Shown here: positions 1-7,736 of the stretch, in pieces
How positions within the stretch are numbered: position 1 is the first letter of the stretch
Layout: every line of letters begins with the position of its first letter
From: Candidatus Shapirobacteria bacterium
GTDB taxonomy: Bacteria; Patescibacteriota; Microgenomatia; UBA12405
Reading direction: 5' to 3'
DNA: 64,000 nucleotides
NCBI GenBank assembly: GCA_003542615.1
Contig: DPKG01000014.1
Coordinates: 1-64,000 of the forward strand
Position numbers and translations under genes: made by a program
Notes under the pieces: generated by a model
Told to the model about the DNA's origin: nothing
Database searches by the model: none
What the model saw: the letters and a program-made list of their open reading frames with translations, nothing else

Positions 1-647
<647 letters not shown>

Positions 648-675
648 TTAAGAATGAATAATTAGAAATTTGTAG

Positions 676-972
676 TTACTTGATGGTGGCCATGACGTCT
701 TCGAATTTAAGGATCAAAAGATCCTGATCGCCATCTTTGTATTCTTTTCCACCCCATTCTCGGTAAATAACGGTATCTTTGAGTTTACAGGGAGCAGATT
801 TCTTGGTGCCATAATCAGAAATAAAATCCTGACCAATGGCAAGAACCGTCCCTTGTTGAGGTTTATCTTCGTGACTATCGGGTAAAACGATACCGGAATC
901 AGTGGTTTTTTCTTTTTTTTGAGGCTTGACTAAAATATAACCGGGGGCAGGAGTGATATTTGAGGTTGACAT
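676..972 (-). CDS. groS: Co-chaperonin GroES
   Basis: This 98-residue GroES is of normal length and shows the family layout: an N-terminal strand ending GYILVKP, the mobile-loop region (TTDSGIVLPDS) that contacts GroEL, and the central GTVLAIGQD strand. It caps the GroEL chamber. It is the first gene of the groES-groEL operon. A sigma-70-type promoter and a 27-bp CIRCE-like inverted repeat lie 60-116 bp upstream, so heat-shock control by an HrcA-type repressor is likely. A 6-bp inverted repeat with a 1-nt centre (1005-1017, CTGCCA-A-TGGCAG) also sits in the leader; its role is unknown. Confidence 0.97.
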   Translation of the reverse strand: MSTSNITPAPGYILVKPQKKEKTTDSGIVLPDSHEDKPQQGTVLAIGQDFISDYGTKKSAPCKLKDTVIYREWGGKEYKDGDQDLLILKFEDVMATIK

Positions 973-1031
973 ATATTATTTTAATATTAATGAATAAAGA
1001 TCCTCTGCCAATGGCAGATGTCGGGTTTGAC

Positions 1032-1058
1032 ATAGCAGTCAAACTTTTGGACTGCTAA
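1032..1058. promoter_or_regulatory. CIRCE-like operator of groES-groEL
   Basis: Read on the minus strand this is TTAGCAGTC-N9-GACTGCTAT. The classical HrcA operator is TTAGCACTC-N9-GAGTGCTAA, so arm length and the 9-nt spacer match, but the C and G at position 7 of each arm are swapped in a compensating way. It lies just downstream of the -10 box of the groES promoter, overlapping the expected start site. The same altered arms occur before clpB at 18928-18954. Confidence 0.85.
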
Positions 1059-1059
1059 T

Positions 1060-1088
1060 ATTGTAATGACAAATTCTAAAAAGGTCAA
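1060..1088 (-). promoter_or_regulatory. groES-groEL promoter
   Basis: On the minus strand there is a -35 TTGACC (1083-1088), exactly 17 bp of spacer, and a -10 TACAAT (1060-1065). The CIRCE-like repeat follows directly, as expected for a repressor that blocks the start site. Confidence 0.75.
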
Positions 1089-1103
1089 GGGTTTTGTCTG
1101 AGA

Positions 1104-1109
1104 TATAAT
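1104..1109 (+). promoter_or_regulatory. -10 box before the FkbM methyltransferase gene
   Basis: A perfect TATAAT lies 7 nt before the ATG at 1117, so the predicted transcript would start at or within 1 nt of the start codon (leaderless). No good -35 is visible. Confidence 0.55.
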
Positions 1110-1116
1110 AAGTTAA

Positions 1117-1977
1117 ATGAAAATAAAGTTAGTTAAGACAGTAATTGGAAAACACAAATTAGTATGTAATTATTTACCGGAAGATAGGTATATTGGTCAA
1201 AGGATTGCATTGGGAAAGTATGAACCATATTTAAGCAGACTGATGTTGGAGCAAATAAAGGAAGGAGATGTGGTAATCGATGTTGGAGCAAATATCGGAT
1301 ATTACAGTATGTTATTTTCAAAAAAAGTAGGAGAGAAAGGTAAAATTTATGCCTTTGAACCGGATAAAACAAACTATGAGATATTAGTAAAAAACATTCG
1401 TGAAAATAAGCTGAAAAATGTGAAAGTAATTAAGGGTGCTTTGGGAAGTAAAGATTCTATAAAAACTATGTTTAAATCGGCGGATAATTTGGGTGACCAC
1501 AGATTGTTTAGTGATAAGCTGGCAATTTCCGGTTATGAAAAAATAAAAGTTTATAAATTAGATAGTTATTTAAAAAGGCAAAAAGAAAATAGAAAGATAG
1601 ATTTAATTAAAATCGATACACAGGGATGGGAGCCGGAAGTAATGTTGGGAGCGAAAAAAACTATTGAAAAATTTAGACCGACAATATTTTTTGAATATTG
1701 GCCATGGGCTTATAAGATGGCGGGTTTGAATAAAACAAAAATGATGGCATTTTTGAGAAAGATTTATGGGCAGATAAATTTTATAGAGGAATATATTCAG
1801 GTATATTTTCCAATTAAAACCGGGAAATTGGATCAACAATTTGCTGATAATAATGAAAAGTTATATGGTAATTTGTGGGTTAAGGGAGAAATTGACTGGA
1901 AATACTGGAGAGGTTCGGTAAAAGATTTTTGGCTAAAAAAGATGATGAAAAGAATTTTAGGAAAACCACAAACATAG
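1117..1977 (+). CDS. FkbM-family SAM-dependent methyltransferase
   Basis: The 286-residue protein has the class I SAM-binding core: motif I DVGANIGYYSMLF at about residues 54-66, an acidic residue in FEPDKTNYE ending strand 2, and the FkbM signature LIKIDTQGWEPEVMLGA near residue 170. The family methylates hydroxyl groups, often on glycans or natural products; the substrate here cannot be told. The C-terminal 80 residues are lysine- and aromatic-rich without a recognised domain. The start is supported by the TATAAT 7 nt upstream. It is transcribed toward enolase, whose start lies 20 bp after this gene's stop. Confidence 0.85.
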   Translation: MKIKLVKTVIGKHKLVCNYLPEDRYIGQRIALGKYEPYLSRLMLEQIKEGDVVIDVGANIGYYSMLFSKKVGEKGKIYAFEPDKTNYEILVKNIRENKLKNVKVIKGALGSKDSIKTMFKSADNLGDHRLFSDKLAISGYEKIKVYKLDSYLKRQKENRKIDLIKIDTQGWEPEVMLGAKKTIEKFRPTIFFEYWPWAYKMAGLNKTKMMAFLRKIYGQINFIEEYIQVYFPIKTGKLDQQFADNNEKLYGNLWVKGEIDWKYWRGSVKDFWLKKMMKRILGKPQT

Positions 1978-1997
1978 GTAATTTGATATATTTAGTT

Positions 1998-3269
1998 ATG
2001 TCGAAAATAAAATCAATAAAGGCCAGAGAAATTTTAGCATCAGGGGGGACTCCGAGTGTGGAGGCGGAAGTAGAATTAGAATCGGGAGTAGCGGAAAAGG
2101 CATCGGTAAGTTTTGGAGTGTCGGCAGGGAAACATGAGGCGGCAGTAATTTTTGACGGAGATATGGACAGATATGGAGGTAAGGGAATGTTGAAAGCAGT
2201 GGAAAATATAGAAAATCAGATAGCAGTGGAAATATTGGGAATGGAAGTAACAGAACAGCGGGAGATAGATGAAAAGATGATCGGGTTGGACGGAACGGAA
2301 GACAAATCCAGATTGGGAGGTAATGCAATTTTAGCGGTATCGATGGCAGTAGCAAGAGCGGCGGCCAAAGATGAAGGGGTGCCTCTTTATAAATATTTGG
2401 GAAGTGTGTTTGGAATGGATCCTTCGACGGTGCTCAGGACAAGTTTACCTAAGCCGATGATGGTAATGATTGAGGGAGGAAAGCATGCAGTAAATACGAC
2501 GGATATTCAGGAATATTTGTGTATGCCAAAAGGATTGGAAAGTGCAAAAGCAGCCATTGAGAGGAATCAGGAAATTTATAGCCAGTTGGGAGAGGTGCTG
2601 AAGAAAAATGGACTATCAACAAATGTGGGAAATGAGGGGGCTTATGCACCGGACGGAATTGAAAGTAATGAAAAACCATTAAAATATTTGGTGGAGGCGA
2701 TAGAAACATTGGGGTTAAGGCCGGGAGAAGATGCTGTTTTGGGAATAGATGCGGCGGCGAGTGAATTTTATCAAAACGGAAAATATAACTTGGACAGAGA
2801 CGGAGTAAGCATGGATGGAGAAAATTTGATTGAATATTGGTTGAAATGGATAGAAAAATATCCGATAGCGACGGTGGAAGATTTACTTTTTGAAGATGAC
2901 TGGGAAAATTGGACAAAATTGACAGCGAGATTGCCTTCGGGAGTTTTGAACATCGGTGATGATTTGACGGCGACAAATAGTAAGCGCTGGCAAAAGGCTA
3001 TTGATACAAAGGCAGCTAATTCAATTTTAATTAAATTAAATCAGGCAGGAACAGTATCAGAGACAATGGATTGCTGTATTTTGGCTAAGGTTCACGGATT
3101 ACCGACAATTCCTTCACACAGGGGCGGAGGCGAGACTGATGATACTTTTTTGGTGGATTTGGCAGTGGCGGTGGGTTCGAAATATATTAAAGTCGGACCG
3201 ACGAGAGGAGAAAGGGTGGTGAAATATAATAGATTGATGGAGATTGAGGAAGAAATTAAGGAAAATTAG
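1998..3269 (+). CDS. eno: Enolase (divergent)
   Basis: Enolase converts 2-phosphoglycerate to phosphoenolpyruvate in glycolysis. The 423-residue protein has the family length. Metal ligands are recognisable in GIDAAASEF, VEDLLFEDDW and NIGDDLTATN, and the base lysine is in ILIKLNQAGTVSETM. Several signatures are altered: GNEGAYAP instead of GDEGGFAP, and SHRGGGETDDT instead of SHRSGETEDT. I place the start at ATG 1998 (MSKIKSIKAREILASGGTPS) because this is the family N-terminus and a TATATT lies 5 nt upstream; a longer in-frame start at 1929 would overlap the previous gene. It converges with the phosphoglycerate mutase gene and overlaps it by 4 nt, pairing two consecutive glycolytic steps. 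Confidence 0.93.
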   Translation: MSKIKSIKAREILASGGTPSVEAEVELESGVAEKASVSFGVSAGKHEAAVIFDGDMDRYGGKGMLKAVENIENQIAVEILGMEVTEQREIDEKMIGLDGTEDKSRLGGNAILAVSMAVARAAAKDEGVPLYKYLGSVFGMDPSTVLRTSLPKPMMVMIEGGKHAVNTTDIQEYLCMPKGLESAKAAIERNQEIYSQLGEVLKKNGLSTNVGNEGAYAPDGIESNEKPLKYLVEAIETLGLRPGEDAVLGIDAAASEFYQNGKYNLDRDGVSMDGENLIEYWLKWIEKYPIATVEDLLFEDDWENWTKLTARLPSGVLNIGDDLTATNSKRWQKAIDTKAANSILIKLNQAGTVSETMDCCILAKVHGLPTIPSHRGGGETDDTFLVDLAVAVGSKYIKVGPTRGERVVKYNRLMEIEEEIKEN

Positions 3270-3832
3270 ATTTTATATTCGAAATATTGATCGTAAGGGA
3301 TTTTCCAGGAGGAGGCTTCGGATTCGGTGGATTTTTCCATAATTTTTCGGAAGGCACGGATGGAGTTGCCATGGGCTGAGACAACAATTGAGACGTTTTT
3401 ACCGGAATATTTTGATTTTAAGTCTTTGATAAAATCCCCTACTCTAAGGGCAACATCTGCAAAACTTTCACCTTGGGGAGGGCGTTCGTCCCAAGAACGG
3501 TGCCATTTATCAAATTGTTTTTGGCCAAATTCGTTGATGATAGTCTGGTGGGCAAAACCGGACAATTTGCCATAATTTCGCTCAATAATTCGGTCATCTT
3601 TGTAAATTTGTTTGCATTCGGGATGTGATTTGAGAACCTGACGGAGAGTGTCTTTGGAACGGGAAAGACGGGAATGATAAGCTATATCGATTTTTTTGTC
3701 TTTGAGAAGCAGACTTAATTGCTTGGCTTGTTTGATGCCGGTGGGAGTTAGAGTTGAGTCTTTCCAGCCTGTAAAGATACGACCTTTGTTGTAGTGAGTT
3801 TGTCCGTGACGAAAGAGGTATATTGTGGCCAT
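3266..3832 (-). CDS. gpmA: Phosphoglycerate mutase (histidine phosphatase superfamily)
   Basis: The 188-residue protein has the catalytic LFRHGQTHYNKGRIFTGW motif at the N-terminus, ERNYGKLSGF, a PPQGESF segment and the second histidine in VVSAHGNSIRAF. FTGWKDSTLTPTG and ERNYGKLSG are characteristic of the 2,3-bisphosphoglycerate-dependent mutase GpmA, though this copy is shorter than the usual 230-250 residues. It would convert 3-phosphoglycerate to 2-phosphoglycerate, feeding the neighbouring enolase. A TACAAT (3838-3843) lies 5 nt before the start codon on this strand. A general histidine phosphatase role is the alternative. Confidence 0.8.
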   Translation of the reverse strand: MATIYLFRHGQTHYNKGRIFTGWKDSTLTPTGIKQAKQLSLLLKDKKIDIAYHSRLSRSKDTLRQVLKSHPECKQIYKDDRIIERNYGKLSGFAHQTIINEFGQKQFDKWHRSWDERPPQGESFADVALRVGDFIKDLKSKYSGKNVSIVVSAHGNSIRAFRKIMEKSTESEASSWKIPYDQYFEYKI

Positions 3833-3888
3833 AATCTATTGTATCAAGTAAAAGTTGAAAGAATTTTGATATACTTAGCCACTCGCAA

Positions 3889-3971
3889 GGAAGGTTGCGG
3901 CGAATGGTAAGCCACGGGTTTGCTAAACCCGCGTCCGAAAGGGCATGTGGGTTCGACTCCCACACCTTCCG
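3889..3971 (+). tRNA. tRNA-Ser(GCT)
   Basis: An 83-nt class II tRNA. The acceptor GGAAGGT pairs with ACCTTCC, the anticodon loop TTGCTAA gives GCU, there is a long variable arm, and the T-arm reads GTGGG-TTCGACT-CCCAC. The discriminator is G, and the genome continues CCT, so CCA is not encoded. The AT-rich island begins directly behind this gene. Confidence 0.93.
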
Positions 3972-4128
3972 CCTACGTTCGCCGGAGCTAACAAGCGAAG
4001 GTGGATTATCAAAAGTTTTTGAGTTTTTTAGTCTTCTATGGAACCAGTCGGTGGACTACGTCGGATAAATCCTCCAAAGGGTCAAAGATAAAATTCTAGT
4101 AAAGACTAGATTATCTGCAAATTTGTGA
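3972..4128 (+). other. Non-coding stretch at the left edge of the island
   Basis: No gene is seen between the tRNA and the RNA leader that starts near 4141. The stretch holds the 18-bp direct repeat at 4070-4087, which recurs at the right edge of the island. Read on the minus strand from 4087 there is a short open stretch ending FDPLEDLSDVVHRLVP and a stop. It could be the tail of a protein interrupted by the insertion, but this is weak. Confidence 0.4.
4070..4087 (+). repeat. Left copy of island direct repeat
   Basis: TCCTCCAAAGGGTCAAAG here matches TCCGCCAAAGGGTCAAAG at 13603-13620 in 17 of 18 positions, in the same orientation. The two copies bracket the 9.5-kb AT-rich region, as target-site or att duplications would. 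Confidence 0.55.
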
Positions 4129-4134
4129 TATAGT
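4129..4134 (+). promoter_or_regulatory. Extended -10 promoter of the queuosine-type operon leader
   Basis: TATAGT preceded by TG one base upstream (TGATATAGT) fits an extended -10 element. Transcription would start near 4141, only about 8 nt before the first tandem RNA motif, so the motifs would form the very 5' end of the operon mRNA. Confidence 0.5.
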
Positions 4135-4148
4135 CAATATAACTACAT

Positions 4149-4238
4149 GGTAGCAAGGCAGCCGAACTTTGAGTCGGACCATTAAAACTTGCAGCGGTAG
4201 CAGGACTTCATCCCTTTCGATGAACCAATAAAACCTGC
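4149..4238 (+). ncRNA. Tandem structured RNA motif (candidate riboswitch pair)
   Basis: Two copies of one motif stand side by side at 4149-4192 and 4196-4238. Each begins GGTA, then a 5-nt strand (GCAAG or GCAGG), an inner hairpin (CCGA/TCGG in copy 1; TTCATC/GATGAA in copy 2), an A-rich joint (ACCATTAAAA or CCAATAAAA), and the exact partner strand (CTTGC or CCTGC). The pairing strands differ between copies but remain complementary, which is covariation. An intrinsic terminator follows 60 nt later, then the QueF-like, YhhQ and QueC genes. This is the layout of a transcription-terminating tandem riboswitch, with a deazaguanine metabolite the obvious guess for a ligand. I could not match it to the preQ1-I or preQ1-II consensus as I know them. 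Confidence 0.6.
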
Positions 4239-4274
4239 AATGAAAAATTATTGTATCTTAGCTAAATTTTTTCT

Positions 4275-4292
4275 CGCAACGATTTCGTTGCG
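4275..4292 (+). other. Perfect hairpin in the leader
   Basis: CGCAACGA-TT-TCGTTGCG is a perfect 8-bp inverted repeat between the tandem motif and the terminator. It may be part of the expression platform. Confidence 0.5.
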
Positions 4293-4297
4293 TTTCA

Positions 4298-4327
4298 ATA
4301 CGGTCATATTGTTGACCGTATTTTTTT
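4298..4327 (+). terminator. Intrinsic terminator in the operon leader
   Basis: ATACGGTCA and TGACCGTAT form a perfect 9-bp stem around a TATTGT loop, followed by seven T. It lies before the first gene of the operon, so it would act as an attenuator, not as an operon end. Confidence 0.8.
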
Positions 4328-4364
4328 GGTCTTTTTCAAATTACTTGTTTATATCTATTCAGAA

Positions 4365-4685
4365 ATGATTAACTCAATTCCTTTGCCTTATAAAATATCT
4401 GGAACAAAAATAACCATCCCTTTCAAAGCAATTTGTTCGGTTACTGACAAAGAATTCGGTGGTAATCTTATTATTGAGTATCGGCCTACGAATAAAGCTT
4501 TAGAGTACGTACATGCTGAAGAGGTAATTACCGCCATTTCCAGAAAAAAAATTACTGCCGAGGACTTTGTCTTGACCATTTATCAGGAAGTAGATAACTC
4601 AATTAACCCTATCTACTTAAAAGTTATAGCTGATATTAAACATTCAGACGCTCATCAACCAGTTCAAGTCTGGTTAGAGAGTTAA
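4365..4685 (+). CDS. QueF-like T-fold protein
   Basis: A 106-residue protein. The segment FKAICSVTDKEFGGNLIIEYRP resembles the QueF active-site region F-x-S-L-C-P-V-T-G-Q-P-D followed by I-x-Y-x-P, and the following ALEY matches the QueF specificity glutamate region. QueF reduces preQ0 to preQ1. Here the nucleophilic cysteine is kept, but the aspartate of the GQPD stretch is replaced (KEF) and the NADPH-binding motif of true QueF is absent. It may therefore be a QueF-like amidinotransferase type or another T-fold enzyme. It is the first gene behind the tandem RNA motif and lies 4 bp before the YhhQ-type transporter gene. The start at 4365 is chosen over an upstream in-frame codon that falls right after the terminator. 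Confidence 0.5.
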   Translation: MINSIPLPYKISGTKITIPFKAICSVTDKEFGGNLIIEYRPTNKALEYVHAEEVITAISRKKITAEDFVLTIYQEVDNSINPIYLKVIADIKHSDAHQPVQVWLES

Positions 4686-4689
4686 ACAT

Positions 4690-5391
4690 ATGAACATTTT
4701 TCTAATAATTATTTGGATAATTGGTATCACTAGCTTTACTCTAACTGGTAGTATCTATGCTCGTAAATACAACAAGCCCGACTTACTAATTGGCTTATAC
4801 GTTACATTCATTTTAGTCGCCCAGATCTTAGCTGCCAAAGTCTCGGCTTTTAATTTGGGATTTACTACATTTTACGGTCCCAGTGGTGTTTTAGTTTTTT
4901 CAATTACTTATCTTTTAACTGATATCGTCAATGAAAAATTTGGTCGCCGCGAAACTCACAAAATGATTTTTATTGCTTTTGTCTCCCAAGTCGCAATGCT
5001 TTTTTTTCTGTGGCTCGGGACTTCATTCCCCCCCGCACCTTTCTGGACCATTCAGTCAACATGGAATCAAATTTTTGGAATTGTTCCGAGAATTACTTTC
5101 GCTAGTTGGATATCTTTTTTAATTTCCGAAAACACCGACGCTGTTATTTATGAATATTTCAAAAAAATAACCAAAGGAAAACACCTGTGGACTAGAAATG
5201 CTTTTAGCTCTATTCCATCTCTTCTTTTGGATAGTCTGATATTTATACCCTTGGCTTTTGGTGGAGTCATGCCCCTTTTACCCCTAATTGTTGGTCAAAC
5301 CGTTCTCAAATGGATTGTTGGGTTAATTAATATTCCTTTTATGTACCTTAATAAAGCAATTTTAGGTAAAGAAGTTAAAAATGAAAAATAA
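4690..5391 (+). CDS. yhhQ: Queuosine precursor transporter (YhhQ/VUT family)
   Basis: A 233-residue integral membrane protein with about six hydrophobic segments. It matches the COG1738 family: AQILAAKVSAF near residue 43, the GPSGVLVFSITYLLTDIVNEKFGR stretch (residues 66-90, split here only by description) and a conserved WISFLISENTDA region. Members import queuosine precursors such as preQ0 or preQ1. It overlaps queC by 11 nt, so the two are translationally coupled. Its presence suggests salvage of 7-deazaguanines from the surroundings, consistent with a reduced metabolism. Confidence 0.85.
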   Translation: MNIFLIIIWIIGITSFTLTGSIYARKYNKPDLLIGLYVTFILVAQILAAKVSAFNLGFTTFYGPSGVLVFSITYLLTDIVNEKFGRRETHKMIFIAFVSQVAMLFFLWLGTSFPPAPFWTIQSTWNQIFGIVPRITFASWISFLISENTDAVIYEYFKKITKGKHLWTRNAFSSIPSLLLDSLIFIPLAFGGVMPLLPLIVGQTVLKWIVGLINIPFMYLNKAILGKEVKNEK

Positions 5392-6037
5392 AAAAGCTAT
5401 TTGTCTTATTAGCGGTGGATTAGACAGCGCAGTTGCCTCAGCGATAACCATTAATGAGGGTTATGAGCCAATATTTTTGTTTTTACGTTATGGTCAAAAA
5501 ACACTGGAAAAAGAAGAATGGTGTTTAGATAAATTGACTAAATATTGGAAGGTAAAACAAGTCTACAAAGTTGATTTGCCTTGGATAAAAGAATTTGGTG
5601 GTTCAGCTTTACTTGACAAAAATATTCCACTTGATGAAATAAATTTTAGACTCGAATATGTTCCTTTTAGAAACTCGATATTTTTAGCTGTTGCTACTGC
5701 TTTAGCAGAAGTCGAAAAAGCAGATATCATTGTTGTCGGTTCTACTGGTGGTGACCATATTTGTCCTGACAATCGACCCGAATTCATCAAAGCTTTTCAA
5801 AAAATTATTTCCATGGGAACCATGTTAAAAAAAGATATAAAAATTTTTCACCCACTGACAAAAACTGATAAAACCGGAGCTGTCAAAATTGGCGAAAAAT
5901 TAAAAGTACCATTTGAACTTACCTGGTCTTGTCACAATAAAATTGATTTTGCCTGTGGCCATTGCAGTAATTGTCTTTCCCGAATTGAGGCTTTTAATTT
6001 AAATGTTTTTCGAGATCCAATTGAATATGAAAAATAA
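5381..6037 (+). CDS. queC: 7-cyano-7-deazaguanine synthase QueC
   Basis: A 218-residue adenine-nucleotide alpha-hydrolase-type enzyme that uses ATP and ammonia to convert 7-carboxy-7-deazaguanine to preQ0. Visible motifs are the PP-loop SGGLDSA (residues 11-17), VPFRNSIFLAVATALAE, a PDNRPEF variant of PDCRPEF, and the zinc site SC-x8-CGHCSNC near the C-terminus. All catalytic features are intact. QueD and QueE, which supply its substrate, are not in this window. It overlaps the transporter gene upstream and the carbamoyltransferase gene downstream. Confidence 0.9.
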   Translation: MKNKKAICLISGGLDSAVASAITINEGYEPIFLFLRYGQKTLEKEEWCLDKLTKYWKVKQVYKVDLPWIKEFGGSALLDKNIPLDEINFRLEYVPFRNSIFLAVATALAEVEKADIIVVGSTGGDHICPDNRPEFIKAFQKIISMGTMLKKDIKIFHPLTKTDKTGAVKIGEKLKVPFELTWSCHNKIDFACGHCSNCLSRIEAFNLNVFRDPIEYEK

Positions 6038-7736
6038 TAAAATTGTTATTTTAGGCTTAAACGGATGGTTTGAACGAGGTCACGACGCTTCAGCTTGTTT
6101 AATAATTGGGAGTGAAATTATTGCCTTCGCTGAAGAAGAGCGTTTTACTAGAAGAAGGTATAGCTTTGACTCCATGCCATTACTTTCTACGGCCTATTGT
6201 CTTGACGAAGCAGATATCAATGTTGATAATATTGATTTAATTGTTTATGGATGGGATTTGCCATTAGAGTATTCACTCAGAGGGAGAGACTTGCCAGATT
6301 TTAAAAAATATATTATTTCTTCAATCTTTCCTAAACCTCTTTATCGTTATCAAAAAATTCCTAAAATTAAATTTTTAAATCATCATCTAGCTCATGCTGC
6401 TAGTTCATATCGTCTTAGTGGTTTTGATAATGCTTCAATACTTGTTTTGGATGGTCAAGGAGAAAATGCTAGTGGCACACTTGCCTATGCCAAGAACGGA
6501 AAAATTAAATTAATTTGTAAAATTCCAATATCTTACTCACTTGGTTATATGATGGAAGCTGCATGTAAGTTTATTGGTTTAAAAACTTTTGATGCTGGGA
6601 AACTAATGGGTTTGGCCGGTCACGGTAAAAAGGGGAAAGTTTTTGACAATTTTATTTTTAACAAATTAACCTATTCATTAAAAGATTTTCCAAAAGATAT
6701 CGATTTATTAAAAGACTCTCTAGATGAACAGGAAAAAATTATTAACGCCTGGATTAAATACTTTGAAAGTAAATTCAATTTTAAAAAAAATAAAGTTGTT
6801 AAATTCAATTCTTTAAAGGGAAACTTAAATACCGAAATTCAATTTGATCAAAGTCAAAAGGATTTTGCTTATTCAGTTCAACTAACTTTAGAAAAAGCCG
6901 TCATTCATCTGGCTAAATCACTAATTAACTTTACTGGTTGTAAAGATTTAGTTATTGCAGGTGGAATTGGATTAAATTGTACTACAAACGGAATTTTAAT
7001 TTCCCAAAAAATTGTTGATGATTTGTATATTTCTCCAGCAGCAAATGATGCCGGAGTTAGTATGGGAGCGGCTTTAGAAATGGTATATAAAATCAAAGAA
7101 TCAAAATTTAATCGGCTGGATCATATCTTTCTTGGACCTAAATTTAGTGACATTGAAATCAAAAAAGTATTAGATAAGCAGAAAATTTATTACATAAAAG
7201 TGAAAAATATTGAAAAACTTGCCGCAAAATTTCTTTCCGAGGGGAAAATTGTAGCTTGGTTTCAGGGACGAATGGAGGGTGGACCCAGGGCTTTAGGAAA
7301 TCGTAGTATCCTAGCCAACCCGAAAATTGGTTCTATGCATTATGTTGTTAATGAGATTAAATCCCGTGAAAATTGGCGACCTTTGGCCCCAAGTATTTTG
7401 GAAGATTATCGAAAAGATTATTTCGAAAAGAGCAGTTTTTCCCCTTTCATGCTTCAAAACCATAAGGTGTACATAAATAAAGCTAAGGAAGTTCCAGCAG
7501 TAGTTCATACGGACCTAACATCTCGGTACCAATCTGTAACAAAGAAAGCCAATAAAAAATATTATCAGTTAATAAAAGAGTTTTATAAAATTACTAAAAC
7601 TCCTATTATTTTGAATACATCCTTTAATATTGCCGGTGAACCAATTGTATGTACTCCTGATCAAGCCATTAGATCATTTTATTCCAGTGCCATTGACTGT
7701 CTCGCCATTGGAAATTATTGGATTACTAAAAAATGA
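6027..7736 (+). CDS. O-carbamoyltransferase (NodU/CmcH/TobZ family)
   Basis: A 569-residue enzyme with the two-domain architecture of the family. The N-terminal Kae1-like part has GHDASA (residues 16-21) and the metal-binding NHHLAHAAS, then VLDGQGE and AGGIGLNCTTNG. The C-terminal carbamoyltransferase part has WFQGRMEGGPRALGNRS, ENWRPLAPS and the end signature TPIILNTSFN. Such enzymes make carbamoyl-adenylate from carbamoyl phosphate and ATP and transfer carbamoyl to a hydroxyl of a sugar or nucleoside. The start at 6027 gives a family-typical N-terminus and overlaps queC by 11 nt; the next gene overlaps it by 4 nt. Its operon position behind queC points to a deazaguanine-linked or glycoside substrate, which is an inference. 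Confidence 0.88.
   Translation: MKNNKIVILGLNGWFERGHDASACLIIGSEIIAFAEEERFTRRRYSFDSMPLLSTAYCLDEADINVDNIDLIVYGWDLPLEYSLRGRDLPDFKKYIISSIFPKPLYRYQKIPKIKFLNHHLAHAASSYRLSGFDNASILVLDGQGENASGTLAYAKNGKIKLICKIPISYSLGYMMEAACKFIGLKTFDAGKLMGLAGHGKKGKVFDNFIFNKLTYSLKDFPKDIDLLKDSLDEQEKIINAWIKYFESKFNFKKNKVVKFNSLKGNLNTEIQFDQSQKDFAYSVQLTLEKAVIHLAKSLINFTGCKDLVIAGGIGLNCTTNGILISQKIVDDLYISPAANDAGVSMGAALEMVYKIKESKFNRLDHIFLGPKFSDIEIKKVLDKQKIYYIKVKNIEKLAAKFLSEGKIVAWFQGRMEGGPRALGNRSILANPKIGSMHYVVNEIKSRENWRPLAPSILEDYRKDYFEKSSFSPFMLQNHKVYINKAKEVPAVVHTDLTSRYQSVTKKANKKYYQLIKEFYKITKTPIILNTSFNIAGEPIVCTPDQAIRSFYSSAIDCLAIGNYWITKK

Noticed and set aside
2449..2976. Minus-strand frame inside enolase
   Set aside because: Shadow of a conserved enzyme gene; its translation is Pro/Ser/His-rich without domain.
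3594..3965. ORF running through tRNA-Ser(GCT) on the minus strand
   Set aside because: Overlaps a confident tRNA and the phosphoglycerate mutase gene.
4149..4238. Known preQ1-I or preQ1-II riboswitch
   Set aside because: The closing stem at both ends of a hairpin plus A-rich joint does not follow the pseudoknot order of these classes as I know them. I keep it as an unassigned motif.
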